This document shows positions 44,818-53,601 of a stretch of DNA of 64,000 nt, in pieces. Where the stretch lies: positions 6,696,001 to 6,760,000 of the forward strand of contig NZ_CP108070.1 of NCBI RefSeq assembly GCF_036178845.1, given 5' to 3'. The number at the start of each line of letters is the position of its first letter. Within the stretch, counting starts at the first letter, position 1. This DNA comes from Streptomyces sp. NBC_00271 (GTDB lineage Bacteria; Actinomycetota; Actinomycetes; Streptomycetales; Streptomycetaceae). The notes below the pieces were generated by a model, which was not told the origin of the DNA, did not search any database, and saw nothing but the letters and a program-made list of their open reading frames with translations. Position numbers and translations under genes: made by a program.

Positions 44818-44945
44818 GAAGGGATCGTAGGGCGGAGCACTGACAGTCGGGGGCAGAGGCAGCCGGAGGTAGGGGCAGGGGCAGGGGTGAGGAGTCGGGG
44901 GTGGGGGGTGCGCGGAATAGCGACGGGGGGTGGATCGTTTGGGGG

Positions 44946-44966
44946 TATAGTTGAATCGTAAACAAC
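44946..44966 (+). promoter_or_regulatory. Candidate promoter/operator of the monooxygenase operon
   Basis: A TATAGT -10-like hexamer (44946-44951) overlaps GTTGAATCGTAAACAAC (44950-44966), an imperfect GTT...AAC dyad, just before GGAGGG and the ATG at 44984. Suggestive only. Confidence 0.4.
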
Positions 44967-44983
44967 CTGGAGGGTGAGCGACC

Positions 44984-46069
44984 ATGCAGTTCGGAATCTT
45001 CAGCGTCGGCGATGTCACGGCGGACCCGACGACCGGCCGTACGCCGACCGAGGCCGAGCGGATCAAGGCCATGGTCGCCATCGCGCAGAAGGCCGAGGAG
45101 GTGGGCCTGGACGTGTTCGCGACCGGCGAGCACCACAACCCGCCGTTCGTGCCGTCGTCGCCCACCACGATGCTCGGCTATGTCGCGGCGCGGACCGAGC
45201 GGCTGATCCTGTCGACGTCGACCACGCTCATCACCACCAACGACCCGGTGAAGATCGCGGAGGACTTCGCGATGCTGCAGCACCTGGCCGACGGGCGGGT
45301 GGACCTGATGATGGGGCGCGGGAACACCGGGCCGGTGTATCCCTGGTTCGGGCAGGACATCCGCCAGGGCATCAACCTGGCCGTGGAGAACTACGCGCTG
45401 CTGCGCCGGCTGTGGCGCGAGGACGTGGTGACGTGGGAGGGCAAGTTCCGCACGCCGCTGCAGTCGTTCACCTCGACGCCGCGTCCGCTGGACGGGGTGC
45501 CCCCGTTCGTGTGGCACGGCTCGATCCGGTCGCCGGAGATAGCCGAGCAGGCCGCGTACTACGGTGACGGCTTCTTCCACAACAACATCTTCTGGCCGGC
45601 CGACCACACCCAGCGGATGGTCGAGCTCTACCGGGAGCGGTACGCGCACTACGGGCACGGCACGCCCGAGCAGGCGATCGTCGGTCTCGGCGGGCAGGTG
45701 TTCATGCGGAAGAACTCCCAGGACGCGGTGCGCGAGTTCCGCCCGTACTTCGACAACGCGCCGGTCTACGGGCACGGTCCCTCCCTGGAGGAGTTCACCG
45801 ACCAGACCCCGCTGACCGTCGGCTCCCCGCAGGAGGTCATCGAGAAGACCCTGGCCTTCCGCGAGTACGCCGGTGACTACCAGCGCCAGCTGTTCCTGGT
45901 GGACCACGCCGGGCTGCCGCTGAAGACGGTCCTCGAGCAGCTCGACCTGCTCGGCGAGGAGGTCGTCCCGGTGCTGCGCGAGGAGTTCGCCAAGGGGCGC
46001 CCGGCGGATGTGCCGGACGCGCCGACCCACCAGTCCCTGCTCAAGGCTCAGGAAGTGAGCGTCGCATGA
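44984..46069 (+). CDS. LLM-class (luciferase-like) FMN-dependent monooxygenase
   Basis: A 361-residue TIM-barrel flavin monooxygenase of the CE1758 type. Seen are FATGEHHNPPFVPSSPTTML, LILSTSTTLITTNDPVKIAE, DLMMGRGNTGPVYPWFGQDI and AAYYGDGFFHNNIFWPADHT. It uses FMNH2 supplied by a reductase, here encoded by the next gene with an ATGA overlap. ATG follows GGAGGGTGAGCG. Substrate unknown. Confidence 0.92.
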   Translation: MQFGIFSVGDVTADPTTGRTPTEAERIKAMVAIAQKAEEVGLDVFATGEHHNPPFVPSSPTTMLGYVAARTERLILSTSTTLITTNDPVKIAEDFAMLQHLADGRVDLMMGRGNTGPVYPWFGQDIRQGINLAVENYALLRRLWREDVVTWEGKFRTPLQSFTSTPRPLDGVPPFVWHGSIRSPEIAEQAAYYGDGFFHNNIFWPADHTQRMVELYRERYAHYGHGTPEQAIVGLGGQVFMRKNSQDAVREFRPYFDNAPVYGHGPSLEEFTDQTPLTVGSPQEVIEKTLAFREYAGDYQRQLFLVDHAGLPLKTVLEQLDLLGEEVVPVLREEFAKGRPADVPDAPTHQSLLKAQEVSVA

Positions 46070-46776
46070 AGCTCGTCGTCGTCTCGGCGGGGCTGAGCGT
46101 CCCCTCGTCGACCCGGCTGCTGGCCGACCGGCTGGCCGCCGCCACCGGCCGGTACACGTCCGTCGACGTCCAGGTCGTCGAACTGCGCGACCTGGCCGTC
46201 GAGATCGCCCACAACTTCACCACCGGCTTTCCCGGGCGGGCCCTGTCCGCGGCCCTGGAGGCGGTGACGGAGGCGGACGGGCTGATCGTGGTCACCCCGG
46301 TGTTCTCCGCCTCCTACAGCGGCCTGTTCAAGTCCTTCTTCGACGTACTGGACCAGGACGCGCTCACCGGCAAGCCGGTCCTGATCGCCGCGACCGGCGG
46401 CTCCGCCCGCCACTCCCTCGTCCTCGAACACGCCCTGCGTCCCCTCTTCGCCTACCTGCGCGCCGTGGTCGTCCCGACCGCGGTCTACGCGGCCTCGGAG
46501 GACTGGGGCGCGGAAGGCCTGGCCGAGCGGATCGACCGCGCGGCGGGCGAACTGGGGAGGCTCATGGAAGGCCTGGGCTCCGGGGCCGGGGCTGAGACCG
46601 GGGCTGTGCGAAGGGCCGACGCGGCGGATGCGGCGGAAAGGGCGGACGCGTCGATGGCCGTGGACACCGACACCGCCGCCGCCATCGCGCCGCGCGCGCT
46701 CGACGGGGCCCTCGCCTCGGCCGACAGGTTCACCGTCATCCCCTTCGAGCAGCAGCTCGCCGCGCTGCGGCCGTAG
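46066..46776 (+). CDS. NAD(P)H-dependent FMN reductase (CE1759 type)
   Basis: A 236-residue flavodoxin-like reductase: LVVVSAGLSVPSSTRLLADR for phosphate binding, VVTPVFSASYSGLFKSFFDV for flavin and VLIAATGGSARHSLVLEHAL. It supplies reduced FMN to the overlapping monooxygenase. The C-terminal 70 residues are an Ala/Asp/Arg-rich extension beyond the family core. ATGA overlap indicates coupled translation. Confidence 0.92.
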   Translation: MKLVVVSAGLSVPSSTRLLADRLAAATGRYTSVDVQVVELRDLAVEIAHNFTTGFPGRALSAALEAVTEADGLIVVTPVFSASYSGLFKSFFDVLDQDALTGKPVLIAATGGSARHSLVLEHALRPLFAYLRAVVVPTAVYAASEDWGAEGLAERIDRAAGELGRLMEGLGSGAGAETGAVRRADAADAAERADASMAVDTDTAAAIAPRALDGALASADRFTVIPFEQQLAALRP

Positions 46777-46801
46777 GGGGAGCAGGCCGTAAAGGCCAAA
46801 A

Positions 46802-46846
46802 GAGGGGGTGGGCCGCCACCGTCCTGCGCTTCCGGCCCACCCCCTC
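46802..46846 (+). terminator. Terminator after FMN reductase gene
   Basis: A perfect 13-bp stem GAGGGGGTGGGCC (46802-46814) with GGCCCACCCCCTC (46834-46846) and a 19-nt loop lies 25 nt after the stop. Confidence 0.8.
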
Positions 46847-47022
46847 CGCACCGGCCGGACCCCTACTGGGGGATTCGCGGGTCCGCCCGTCCTGACATAC
46901 GGGACAGACTGACCGGGCGAGGTAAGGCGCGCGCGGGAGGAGGGGTGAGAGGCCGGTAAGAAGCCCACCCCCACCACCGCCCACCAGGTGGTACCCGGCC
47001 GGCGGCTTGGCAGACTGGTGGG

Positions 47023-47763
47023 GTGCCCCAGAATGTGCTGCTCGCCGAGGACGACCGTGCCATCCGCCATGCCCTGGAAAGGGCACTGACACTGGAGGGC
47101 TACGCGGTGACGGCCGTCGCCGACGGCGTGGAGGCGCTGGCCCAGGCCCACCGCACGCCACCGGACGTCCTCGTCCTGGACGTGATGATGCCCGGTATCG
47201 ACGGGCTGCAGGTGTGCCGCGTGCTGCGCGCGGAGGGGGACCGTACGCCGATCCTGATGCTCACCGCACTGGTCGAGACGGCCGACCGCATCGCGGGCCT
47301 GGACGCCGGGGCCGACGACTACGTGGTCAAGCCGTTCGACGTGGAGGAGGTCTTCGCCCGGCTGCGGGCCCTGCTCCGCCGGACCCTTCCGGTGAACGGC
47401 ACCCCCGCAGACGTACCGGCGTCGTCGCCGTCGGTGTCCGCGTCCGCGTCGAAGGAGGCGGCGGGGCAGATCTCCGCGGCCGGGCTGCGCATGGACATCC
47501 AGGCACGCCGCGCCTGGCGCGGACAGCGCGAGCTGGAGCTCACCCGCACCGAGTTCGAGCTGCTCGAACTACTCGTCCGCAACGCGGGCATCGTCCTCGA
47601 CCACGCCACGATCTACGACCGCATCTGGGGCTACGACTTCGGTCCCGGCTCCAAGAACCTCGCCGTGTACGTGGGATATCTGCGGCGCAAGCTCGACGAG
47701 CCGGGGGCACCGGCGCTGATCCACACCGTCCGGGGCGTGGGGTATGTGCTGAGGGAGGACTGA
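47023..47763 (+). CDS. OmpR/PhoB-family response regulator (MprA-like)
   Basis: A 246-residue response regulator. Receiver domain 1-120 with acidic Asp10/Asp11, phosphoacceptor Asp53 (VLVLDVMMPGIDG), Thr81 and Lys103 (VVKPFD). A Ser/Ala-rich linker of about 30 residues precedes the winged helix (ELTRTEFELLELLVRNAGIV, YVGYLRRKLDEPG, IHTVRGVGYVLRE). GTG start. The histidine kinase gene follows directly, its GTG being the next codon after the stop. Confidence 0.93.
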   Translation: MPQNVLLAEDDRAIRHALERALTLEGYAVTAVADGVEALAQAHRTPPDVLVLDVMMPGIDGLQVCRVLRAEGDRTPILMLTALVETADRIAGLDAGADDYVVKPFDVEEVFARLRALLRRTLPVNGTPADVPASSPSVSASASKEAAGQISAAGLRMDIQARRAWRGQRELELTRTEFELLELLVRNAGIVLDHATIYDRIWGYDFGPGSKNLAVYVGYLRRKLDEPGAPALIHTVRGVGYVLRED

Positions 47764-49233
47764 GTGCCCCCCCGATGGCTCACGGGGCTGCGGCCCCGGC
47801 GGGTGTCCTCCCTGCGGGCCACCTTCACCCTGTCCTTCGCCGCCGTGGCCGCCGCGGTCACCGTCCTCGTCGGATTCCTGAGTTACGACGCCGCCGCCCG
47901 GCTGGTGCGGGTGGACCAGCAGACCGTCTTCTCCGGGGTCGTGCAGGACCTGCGGGTCCAGGTGCGCGAGACGGCGTTGGACCCGGGTGATTTCTCGTCG
48001 TCCGACCCCGATCACGACGGGCCCCTGGACGACATCATCCGGCCCGCTCGAACGGATGTGCAGGTGCTCGGGCGCGGTGGGGTGATATCCGACCGCGGGA
48101 ACCCCGCGCTGCCCGTGACCGCCGCCGACCGGCGGACAGCCGCGTCCGCCACCGCGGGCAAGTGGGTGGAGCACGGGGAGGTCGACGTCGCCGGCGACCG
48201 CTACCGGGTGGCGACCGTCGCGCTCGGCGGCGGGCGGGGCGCGGTGCAGGTGGCCCAGCAGTTCAGCGACACCGAGGATCTGTTGCGGGAGCTGCAGCAG
48301 CGGACCGTGCTCCTTGTGGGAGCGGTGGTGATCGCGTCGGGGCTGTTCGGCTGGTGGCTGGCGCGGCGCATCACCCGGCGGCTGGTGCGGCTGGCCGGGG
48401 CCGCGGAGGACGTGGCGCGCACCGGGCGGCTCGGCATCCAGGTGCCGGTGGCGGGATACGACGAGGTGGCCCGCCTCGGCCGCTCCTTCGACCGGATGCT
48501 CGGCCGGCTCGCGCAGTCCGAGGAGGACCAGCGTCGGCTGGTCCAGGACGCGGGCCATGAACTCCGTACGCCGCTGACCTCGCTGCGCACGAACATCTCC
48601 ATGCTGCGCCGCATCGACGAGCTGCCGCCCGACGCCCGCGAGGAACTGGTCGCCGACCTGGCACAGGAGTCCCGTGAGCTGACCGACCTCGTCAACGAGC
48701 TGGTGGCGCTCGCGGCCGGGCGGTCCGACACCGAGCCCGTGCAGCGGATCGACCTGGCCGATCTCGCGGAGGACGTGGCGATCGCCTCGCGGCGCCGCAC
48801 CGGGCGGGACATCCTCGTCCGGGTGGGCGGTGACACGACGGTCGACGGCCGTCCCACGGCGCTCCAGCGGGCGATATCCAACCTGGTGGAGAACGCGGCC
48901 AAGTTCGACCGCGAGGGCAAGGCGCCGATCGAGATCGCGGTCACCGGTCCGGTGCGCCCCGGCGTCGGGGTGGGCGGCGGTCTTCCCGGCAGCGTCCGGA
49001 TCGAGGTCCTCGACCGGGGTCCGGGCGTGGTCGAGGGCGATCTCGTCCGGGTCTTCGACCGTTTCTACCGCGCCACCGACGCCCGCAGCCTGCCCGGTTC
49101 CGGGCTCGGTCTGTCCATCGTCCGTGAGGTGGCCACCGGCCACGGCGGAGCGCCGTTCGCCTTCCGGCGGGAGGGGGGAGGCGCGGTCATCGGCTTCACA
49201 GTGAGCGCGGACTACCCGACGGAGGAGGACTGA
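47764..49233 (+). CDS. Sensor histidine kinase (MprB-like)
   Basis: A 489-residue membrane kinase. TM1 residues 22-40, an extracytoplasmic sensor of about 140 residues with an acidic Asp-rich loop (SSSDPDHDGPLDD), TM2 residues 182-200, HAMP, dimerisation helix with His265 (QDAGHELRTPLTSLR), then the ATPase N-box NLVENAAKFD, DRGPGV and GSGLGLSIV. Cognate to the preceding regulator. The layout matches MprAB, a cell-envelope stress system in mycobacteria; the signal here is unknown. Confidence 0.92.
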   Translation: MPPRWLTGLRPRRVSSLRATFTLSFAAVAAAVTVLVGFLSYDAAARLVRVDQQTVFSGVVQDLRVQVRETALDPGDFSSSDPDHDGPLDDIIRPARTDVQVLGRGGVISDRGNPALPVTAADRRTAASATAGKWVEHGEVDVAGDRYRVATVALGGGRGAVQVAQQFSDTEDLLRELQQRTVLLVGAVVIASGLFGWWLARRITRRLVRLAGAAEDVARTGRLGIQVPVAGYDEVARLGRSFDRMLGRLAQSEEDQRRLVQDAGHELRTPLTSLRTNISMLRRIDELPPDAREELVADLAQESRELTDLVNELVALAAGRSDTEPVQRIDLADLAEDVAIASRRRTGRDILVRVGGDTTVDGRPTALQRAISNLVENAAKFDREGKAPIEIAVTGPVRPGVGVGGGLPGSVRIEVLDRGPGVVEGDLVRVFDRFYRATDARSLPGSGLGLSIVREVATGHGGAPFAFRREGGGAVIGFTVSADYPTEED

Positions 49234-49323
49234 CGGGCGGACAGCGCCCTGAAGGGGTGCGGGGAACCGCGCGACCAGCCACGACGGACCCGCAGGTGGC
49301 GTACCGCGCTTTCGGCGGAGTGC

Positions 49324-49582
49324 CTAGGGCCTGTCCGGCGGATCATGCCGCAGACGCGGGGCTTGGCACGCACTCCCCCAAGCTCTTCGAGCAGGGGGTG
49401 CCCCCAGCCGCGTTGTCGTCACTCGCCGACTCCCCCAAGCTCTCGGCTTCACTCGAGCAGGGGGGACCCCCATCGCGTCGACTCCCTCCTCCGCCTTGCA
49501 GCTGCACGCACCAAGCCCCGCTCACCAGCGTTCACGAGGCACCGCTCGTTGCCTGCGACCTGATCCGCCGGACAGGCCCTAG
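49324..49582. mobile_element. MITE-like element
   Basis: A 259-bp non-coding element with perfect 22-bp terminal inverted repeats that begin CTAGGGCCTGTCCGGCGG (49324-49345 and 49561-49582). CTAG or TA at the ends is the probable target duplication. Inside are an inner inverted pair (GCGGGGCTTGG at 49356 and CCAAGCCCCGC at 49511) and two hairpins of the form CTCCCCCAAGCT...AGCAGGGGG. It carries no gene. Its right CTAG contains the stop codon of the APC transporter gene. The rest of the gap 49234-49323 has a degenerate dispersed-repeat copy near 49255. Confidence 0.82.
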
Positions 49583-51546
49583 CCGACGTGTACGCGCGGT
49601 CGGCGGGAGCGGTCGGGTTCGGCCTCGCGCAGGACCTCCCGGGTGACGGGGGCGACCTCGCCCTGGCCGAAGAGGAAGAAGCGCAGGAAGTTGGTGAAGG
49701 GGTCGCCCTCGGTCCACTCGAAGTAGATGTGCGGGGTGCAGCCGGTGCGGTCGCGGACGTACAGGAGCAGGGCGGCCAGGGCGTTGGGGATGGAGGAGGA
49801 CTCCAGGGTCAGGACGCGGTAGCGGCCGTGGAGCACCTCGCCGCGTACGGTCAGGCCCGCCTCGAATTCCGAGGGGTCCAGGACGGTGACCTCGACGAAG
49901 ACGAAGTCCTCCTGGGCCGGGAGGTCGTTGTCGGCGCGGATCTGCTCGATCTTCTCGCGGTACTCGGCCTTGTCGCGGTTGTCGGGTTCGTTGGCGATGA
50001 ACCGGATCCGGCGGCTGGCTATGTCGCGTACGAACCGGTCCGCCATGTCGTCCAGGCTCACGCTGGTCACCCGCAGTTCGAAGGCGCGGGCCAGCCGGGA
50101 GAGCAGCGAGACGAGGATGATGCCGGCGATGAAGCAGGCGCCGATCTTGACGCCGTCGGGGCGTTCGATGACGTTGACGACGGTCGTGTAGAGGAAGACC
50201 GCGGAGATGACGGCGAAGGCGATGGTCCAGTTGCGCTGGCCGGCCTTGCGCGCGGCGATGGTCACGGCGATCGCGGCGGAGCTGATGAGGACGAGGACAC
50301 CGGTGGCGTAGGCGCCGCCCTGCGCGTCGACGTCGGCGTTGAAGATCCAGGTGACCAGGAACGCGACCAGGGTGAAGACGATCACCATGGGGCGGACGGC
50401 GCGTGCCCAGTGTGGGGCCATGCCGTAGCGGGGGAGGTAGCGGGGCATGAGGTTGAGCAGTCCGGCCATGGCGGAGGCGCCCGCGAACCACAGGATGGCG
50501 ATGGTCGACACGTCGTAGACCGTGCCGAAGGCGCCGCCGAGGTATTCGTGCGCGAGATAGGCGAGGGCGCGGCCGTTGGCCTGGCCGCCGGACTTGAACT
50601 CCTGCTCCGGGATGAGGAGCGTGGTGATGAAGCTGGTGAAGATGAGGAAGACGCTCATGATCACGGCGGCGGTGGTCAGCAGCTTCTTGGTGTCCCGGAT
50701 GCGGCCGGCCGGCTTCGCGTCGGTGTCGGTGGCGTCGCCCTGGACGTGCGGCATGACGGCGACGCCGGTCTCGAAGCCGGAGAGGCCGAGGGCCAGCTTG
50801 GGGAAGACCAGGAGGGCGACCCCGACCATCGCGAAAACGTTTCCGTGCTGGGTGGTCAGAGCGCTGGTCCAGTCGGTGATCACATGTTCGGCGGTCGCCA
50901 CGTGCCACAGGCCCACGACCACGACCACGACGTTGAGCGCGAGATAGATCCCCACCAGGACGACGGCGACGCCGATCGCCTCCAGGAAGCCCTTGAGGAA
51001 CACCGCGCCGAGCAGGGCCACCAGGATGAGCGTGATCAGCATCTGCTGGTCGTGCAGCGTGCTGGTGAGATGGGGGTTCTCGACCAGGTGGGTGGAGGCG
51101 TCGGCCGCCGACAGGGTGATGGTGATCAGGAAGTCGGTGGCGGCGAAGCCCAGCAGGGTCAGGACGAACAGCTTGCCCTTCCAGAACGACAGCAGCCGCT
51201 CCAGCATCGCGATCGAGCCCTCGCCGCGCGGGCTCTCCTCGGCCACCCGCCGGTAGACGGGCAGTGCGCCCGTCAGGGTGACGATGACGAGCACGATGGT
51301 CGCGATGGGCGAGAGGAGTCCGGCGGCCAGGGCCGCGATGCCGGGCTGGTAGCCCAGTGTCGAGAAGTAGTCGACGCCGGTCAGGCACATCACCCGCCAC
51401 CAGCGCTGCCCCTGGTGCACGGGCTCCGGCGGGGCGTGTGGGCCCTGCGGGGTCTTGCCCATGTCGGACAGTCCCTCGAGCATCCACGCGCGCAGCCGGC
51501 TCGTACCCGTCGTACCTCTGGTACGAGCGTGGTCGGTGGTGGCCAT
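49579..51546 (-). CDS. APC-superfamily permease with cytoplasmic C-terminal domain
   Basis: A 655-residue transporter with about 12 helices beginning [20 protein letters not shown] and including the conserved [20 protein letters not shown]. The last about 190 residues form a soluble domain ([20 protein letters not shown] onward, [15 protein letters not shown] near the end). The layout is that of amino-acid/ion transporters of the APC fold; the substrate is unknown. ATG 51546 is used; the first 40 residues are basic and probably cytoplasmic. The TAG stop lies inside the MITE end. Confidence 0.85.
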   Translation of the reverse strand: MATTDHARTRGTTGTSRLRAWMLEGLSDMGKTPQGPHAPPEPVHQGQRWWRVMCLTGVDYFSTLGYQPGIAALAAGLLSPIATIVLVIVTLTGALPVYRRVAEESPRGEGSIAMLERLLSFWKGKLFVLTLLGFAATDFLITITLSAADASTHLVENPHLTSTLHDQQMLITLILVALLGAVFLKGFLEAIGVAVVLVGIYLALNVVVVVVGLWHVATAEHVITDWTSALTTQHGNVFAMVGVALLVFPKLALGLSGFETGVAVMPHVQGDATDTDAKPAGRIRDTKKLLTTAAVIMSVFLIFTSFITTLLIPEQEFKSGGQANGRALAYLAHEYLGGAFGTVYDVSTIAILWFAGASAMAGLLNLMPRYLPRYGMAPHWARAVRPMVIVFTLVAFLVTWIFNADVDAQGGAYATGVLVLISSAAIAVTIAARKAGQRNWTIAFAVISAVFLYTTVVNVIERPDGVKIGACFIAGIILVSLLSRLARAFELRVTSVSLDDMADRFVRDIASRRIRFIANEPDNRDKAEYREKIEQIRADNDLPAQEDFVFVEVTVLDPSEFEAGLTVRGEVLHGRYRVLTLESSSIPNALAALLLYVRDRTGCTPHIYFEWTEGDPFTNFLRFFLFGQGEVAPVTREVLREAEPDRSRRPRVHVG

Positions 51547-51902
51547 CGGGGTGCTCCTGACGTGCTGCCCGGCGTCGTGCCCATGGTGATCCGATTGTGG
51601 TCACTGGGAGAGGGAACGGCAGGGCGGGCGGACATTACGGCGAACGGGGGACGGCGGTGCGGTCGCGGGGGTGGCAGCCCCCGGTGCGGCATCGCGGTCC
51701 GGCACTCCGGTCGGCCCCCCGACCACGAGAATGCCGTGCTTTCGCACACATGGTCGGCCGAAGGCGTCAAGGCCGCGTCAAAGTCGTCCGGTGTGACATC
51801 AGGGGCCCATCAAGGTTCGGTGTGTGTGAGTGGAGCGGTCGCAGACTGTGCACGGCACGGGGGACACGGACGAGCGTCCGTGGCGTGCCGATGGAGGGGC
51901 TC
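51547..51902. other. Divergent intergenic region, no clear element
   Basis: A 356-nt region between the divergent APC and four-helix membrane protein genes. It holds GTGATCCGATTGTGGTCAC (51581-51599, a GTGA-N11-TCAC dyad) and a short hairpin GGGGGTGGCAGCCCCC (51667-51682). Neither could be linked to a known regulator. Confidence 0.5.
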
Positions 51903-53534
51903 GTGGCTGTCACGACCGGTACCACGCACAGTCCCGCGGCGCGAGCCGCGACCACGCACAGTCCGGCGCGAGCCGGCACCGTCGGAGCGCCACCGCGTGT
52001 GGCGAGCGCCCCCTCCGGGGGTGGGCGCCGGCCTCGGCCCAGGCGCGGGGGGCCGCGATCGAGACGCCCCCGACGCGCCGGGCGGCCCCGAAGTCCCCGG
52101 CTGCCTCTCCGCCTCGCACCCCGAAGAGCCGCCACCGCCCTGCACCGCCGTTTCTGGGCGACCCTGCCCGCGCGACTGCGGCTGCTGCGGACCGTCACCC
52201 TCCTGCTGACCGTCGCCCTCGCCCTGCTGCTCGGGCTGGCCGGACTCGCCGCCACCGGCACCTGGGACACGGTCGCGGGCCGCGACGCACCCCGCACCAC
52301 CAGCGCCGCCGACCTGAACCTCGCCCTGAACGACATGGACGCGCAGGCCGCCAACCTCCTGCTGGCCGGCGGCGACGGGGGCAAGGGACGCCTGGCGACG
52401 CCGTACGAGAAGGCGGTCGGCTTCTACGGGGACGCGCGCCGCGCGATCGGCCACGACCTGCGCACCCTCGCCGTCGCCGCCCAGGGCGACGCCGCCGACG
52501 AGCACACCGTGGAGTCGCTCACCGACGACTTCGCCGAGTACCAGGAGCTGATCGGCCGCGCGCTGGAGAACGACGACCGCGCCGGCGGCAGACCGGCCGC
52601 CCTCGTCGACTACCGCGAGGCCACCGATCTCCTCCAGGCCCAGCTCCTGCCGAGCGCGAGGAAGCTGGTGGACTCCAACGACAGCGCCTTCGACCGGCAG
52701 TACGACCAGGCCCGTTCGGTCCTCTCGGCCCAGCTTGCCGCCGTCCTCGTGCTCGGCGCGCTGCTGCTCGCCGCCCTCGGCGTCCTCCAGTGGTACCTGG
52801 CCCGCCGCTTCCACCGGATCCTCAACCCCGGCGTGCTGGCCGCCACCGTCTGCGCGCTGCTCGCCGTGCTCCTCGGCGGCCAGGCGCTCGCCGCCTCCGC
52901 CGACCGGCTGTACGGCGCCCGCCGCGACGCCTTCGACTCCGTCGTCGCCCTCTCCCGCGCCCGCGCGATCGCCTACGACGCGAACGCCGACGAGAGCCGC
53001 TACCTGCTGGACCCCGAGCGCCGCGAACAGTACGCGCAGGCGTTCCTCGCCAAGTCGCAGCAGCTGTACGGGATGAAGGGCGCGCGTCTCGACTCGTACG
53101 ACTTCGGGCTCGCCACGACCTGGAAGGAGTACCGCGCCGACCACCACACCCTCGACTTCGGCGGCGAGTTCGCGCGTGAGCTCGCCAACCTCACCTTCCC
53201 CGGCGAACGGACCGCGGCGGAGCGGACGGTGGACGCGTACGCCGTCTACCAGCGCGACGACCGGAGGATCCGGGCCCTGGTCGCGCAGGGCAAGGAGCGC
53301 GAGGCCGTCGCGTTCTGCATGGGCTGGGAGCCGGGCACGTCCAACGCCCACTTCGGGGCCTGGATGAGGGCGCTGGACCAGGTGACGGACATCAACCGGC
53401 GGCACTTCACGGCGGCGGTCCGCGCGGGCCGCTTCGAGGCCACCGGACTGCTCCCGTGGACGTGCGGTCTGCTGCTCGGCGCGGGTGCGCTGATCCTGCT
53501 GGGGCTGCGACCGAGGCTCGCCGAGTTCCGCTGA
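51903..53534 (+). CDS. Four-helix membrane protein with two extracellular helical domains
   Basis: A 543-residue protein of unknown function. Residues 1-90 are Arg/Pro/Ser-rich and probably cytoplasmic. TM1 is about 95-117, a first external helical domain 120-275 (DMDAQAANLLLAGGDG, YREATDLLQAQLLPSARKLV), TM2 276-298, TM3 309-331, a second external domain 332-510 and TM4 515-535. The layout resembles sensor-like proteins such as mycobacterial GlnX, but no GlnH or PknG gene is nearby, so this is a loose comparison. GTG 51903 is preferred with GGAGGGG before it; ATG 51891 is an alternative. Confidence 0.75.
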   Translation: MAVTTGTTHSPAARAATTHSPARAGTVGAPPRVASAPSGGGRRPRPRRGGPRSRRPRRAGRPRSPRLPLRLAPRRAATALHRRFWATLPARLRLLRTVTLLLTVALALLLGLAGLAATGTWDTVAGRDAPRTTSAADLNLALNDMDAQAANLLLAGGDGGKGRLATPYEKAVGFYGDARRAIGHDLRTLAVAAQGDAADEHTVESLTDDFAEYQELIGRALENDDRAGGRPAALVDYREATDLLQAQLLPSARKLVDSNDSAFDRQYDQARSVLSAQLAAVLVLGALLLAALGVLQWYLARRFHRILNPGVLAATVCALLAVLLGGQALAASADRLYGARRDAFDSVVALSRARAIAYDANADESRYLLDPERREQYAQAFLAKSQQLYGMKGARLDSYDFGLATTWKEYRADHHTLDFGGEFARELANLTFPGERTAAERTVDAYAVYQRDDRRIRALVAQGKEREAVAFCMGWEPGTSNAHFGAWMRALDQVTDINRRHFTAAVRAGRFEATGLLPWTCGLLLGAGALILLGLRPRLAEFR

Positions 53535-53597
53535 ACCGGGGTCCGCTGAACGGGCGTGCGCTGAGCGGGGGTGCGCCGAGCCGGGTTCCGCCGAGGG
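53530..53597 (+). repeat. 15-bp imperfect tandem repeats at gene end
   Basis: Four and a half units of the pattern GCTGAaCCGGGGTCC span the stop codon of the membrane protein gene and the short gap before the convergent KimA-like gene. Confidence 0.65.
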
Positions 53598-53601
53598 CGC
53601 G

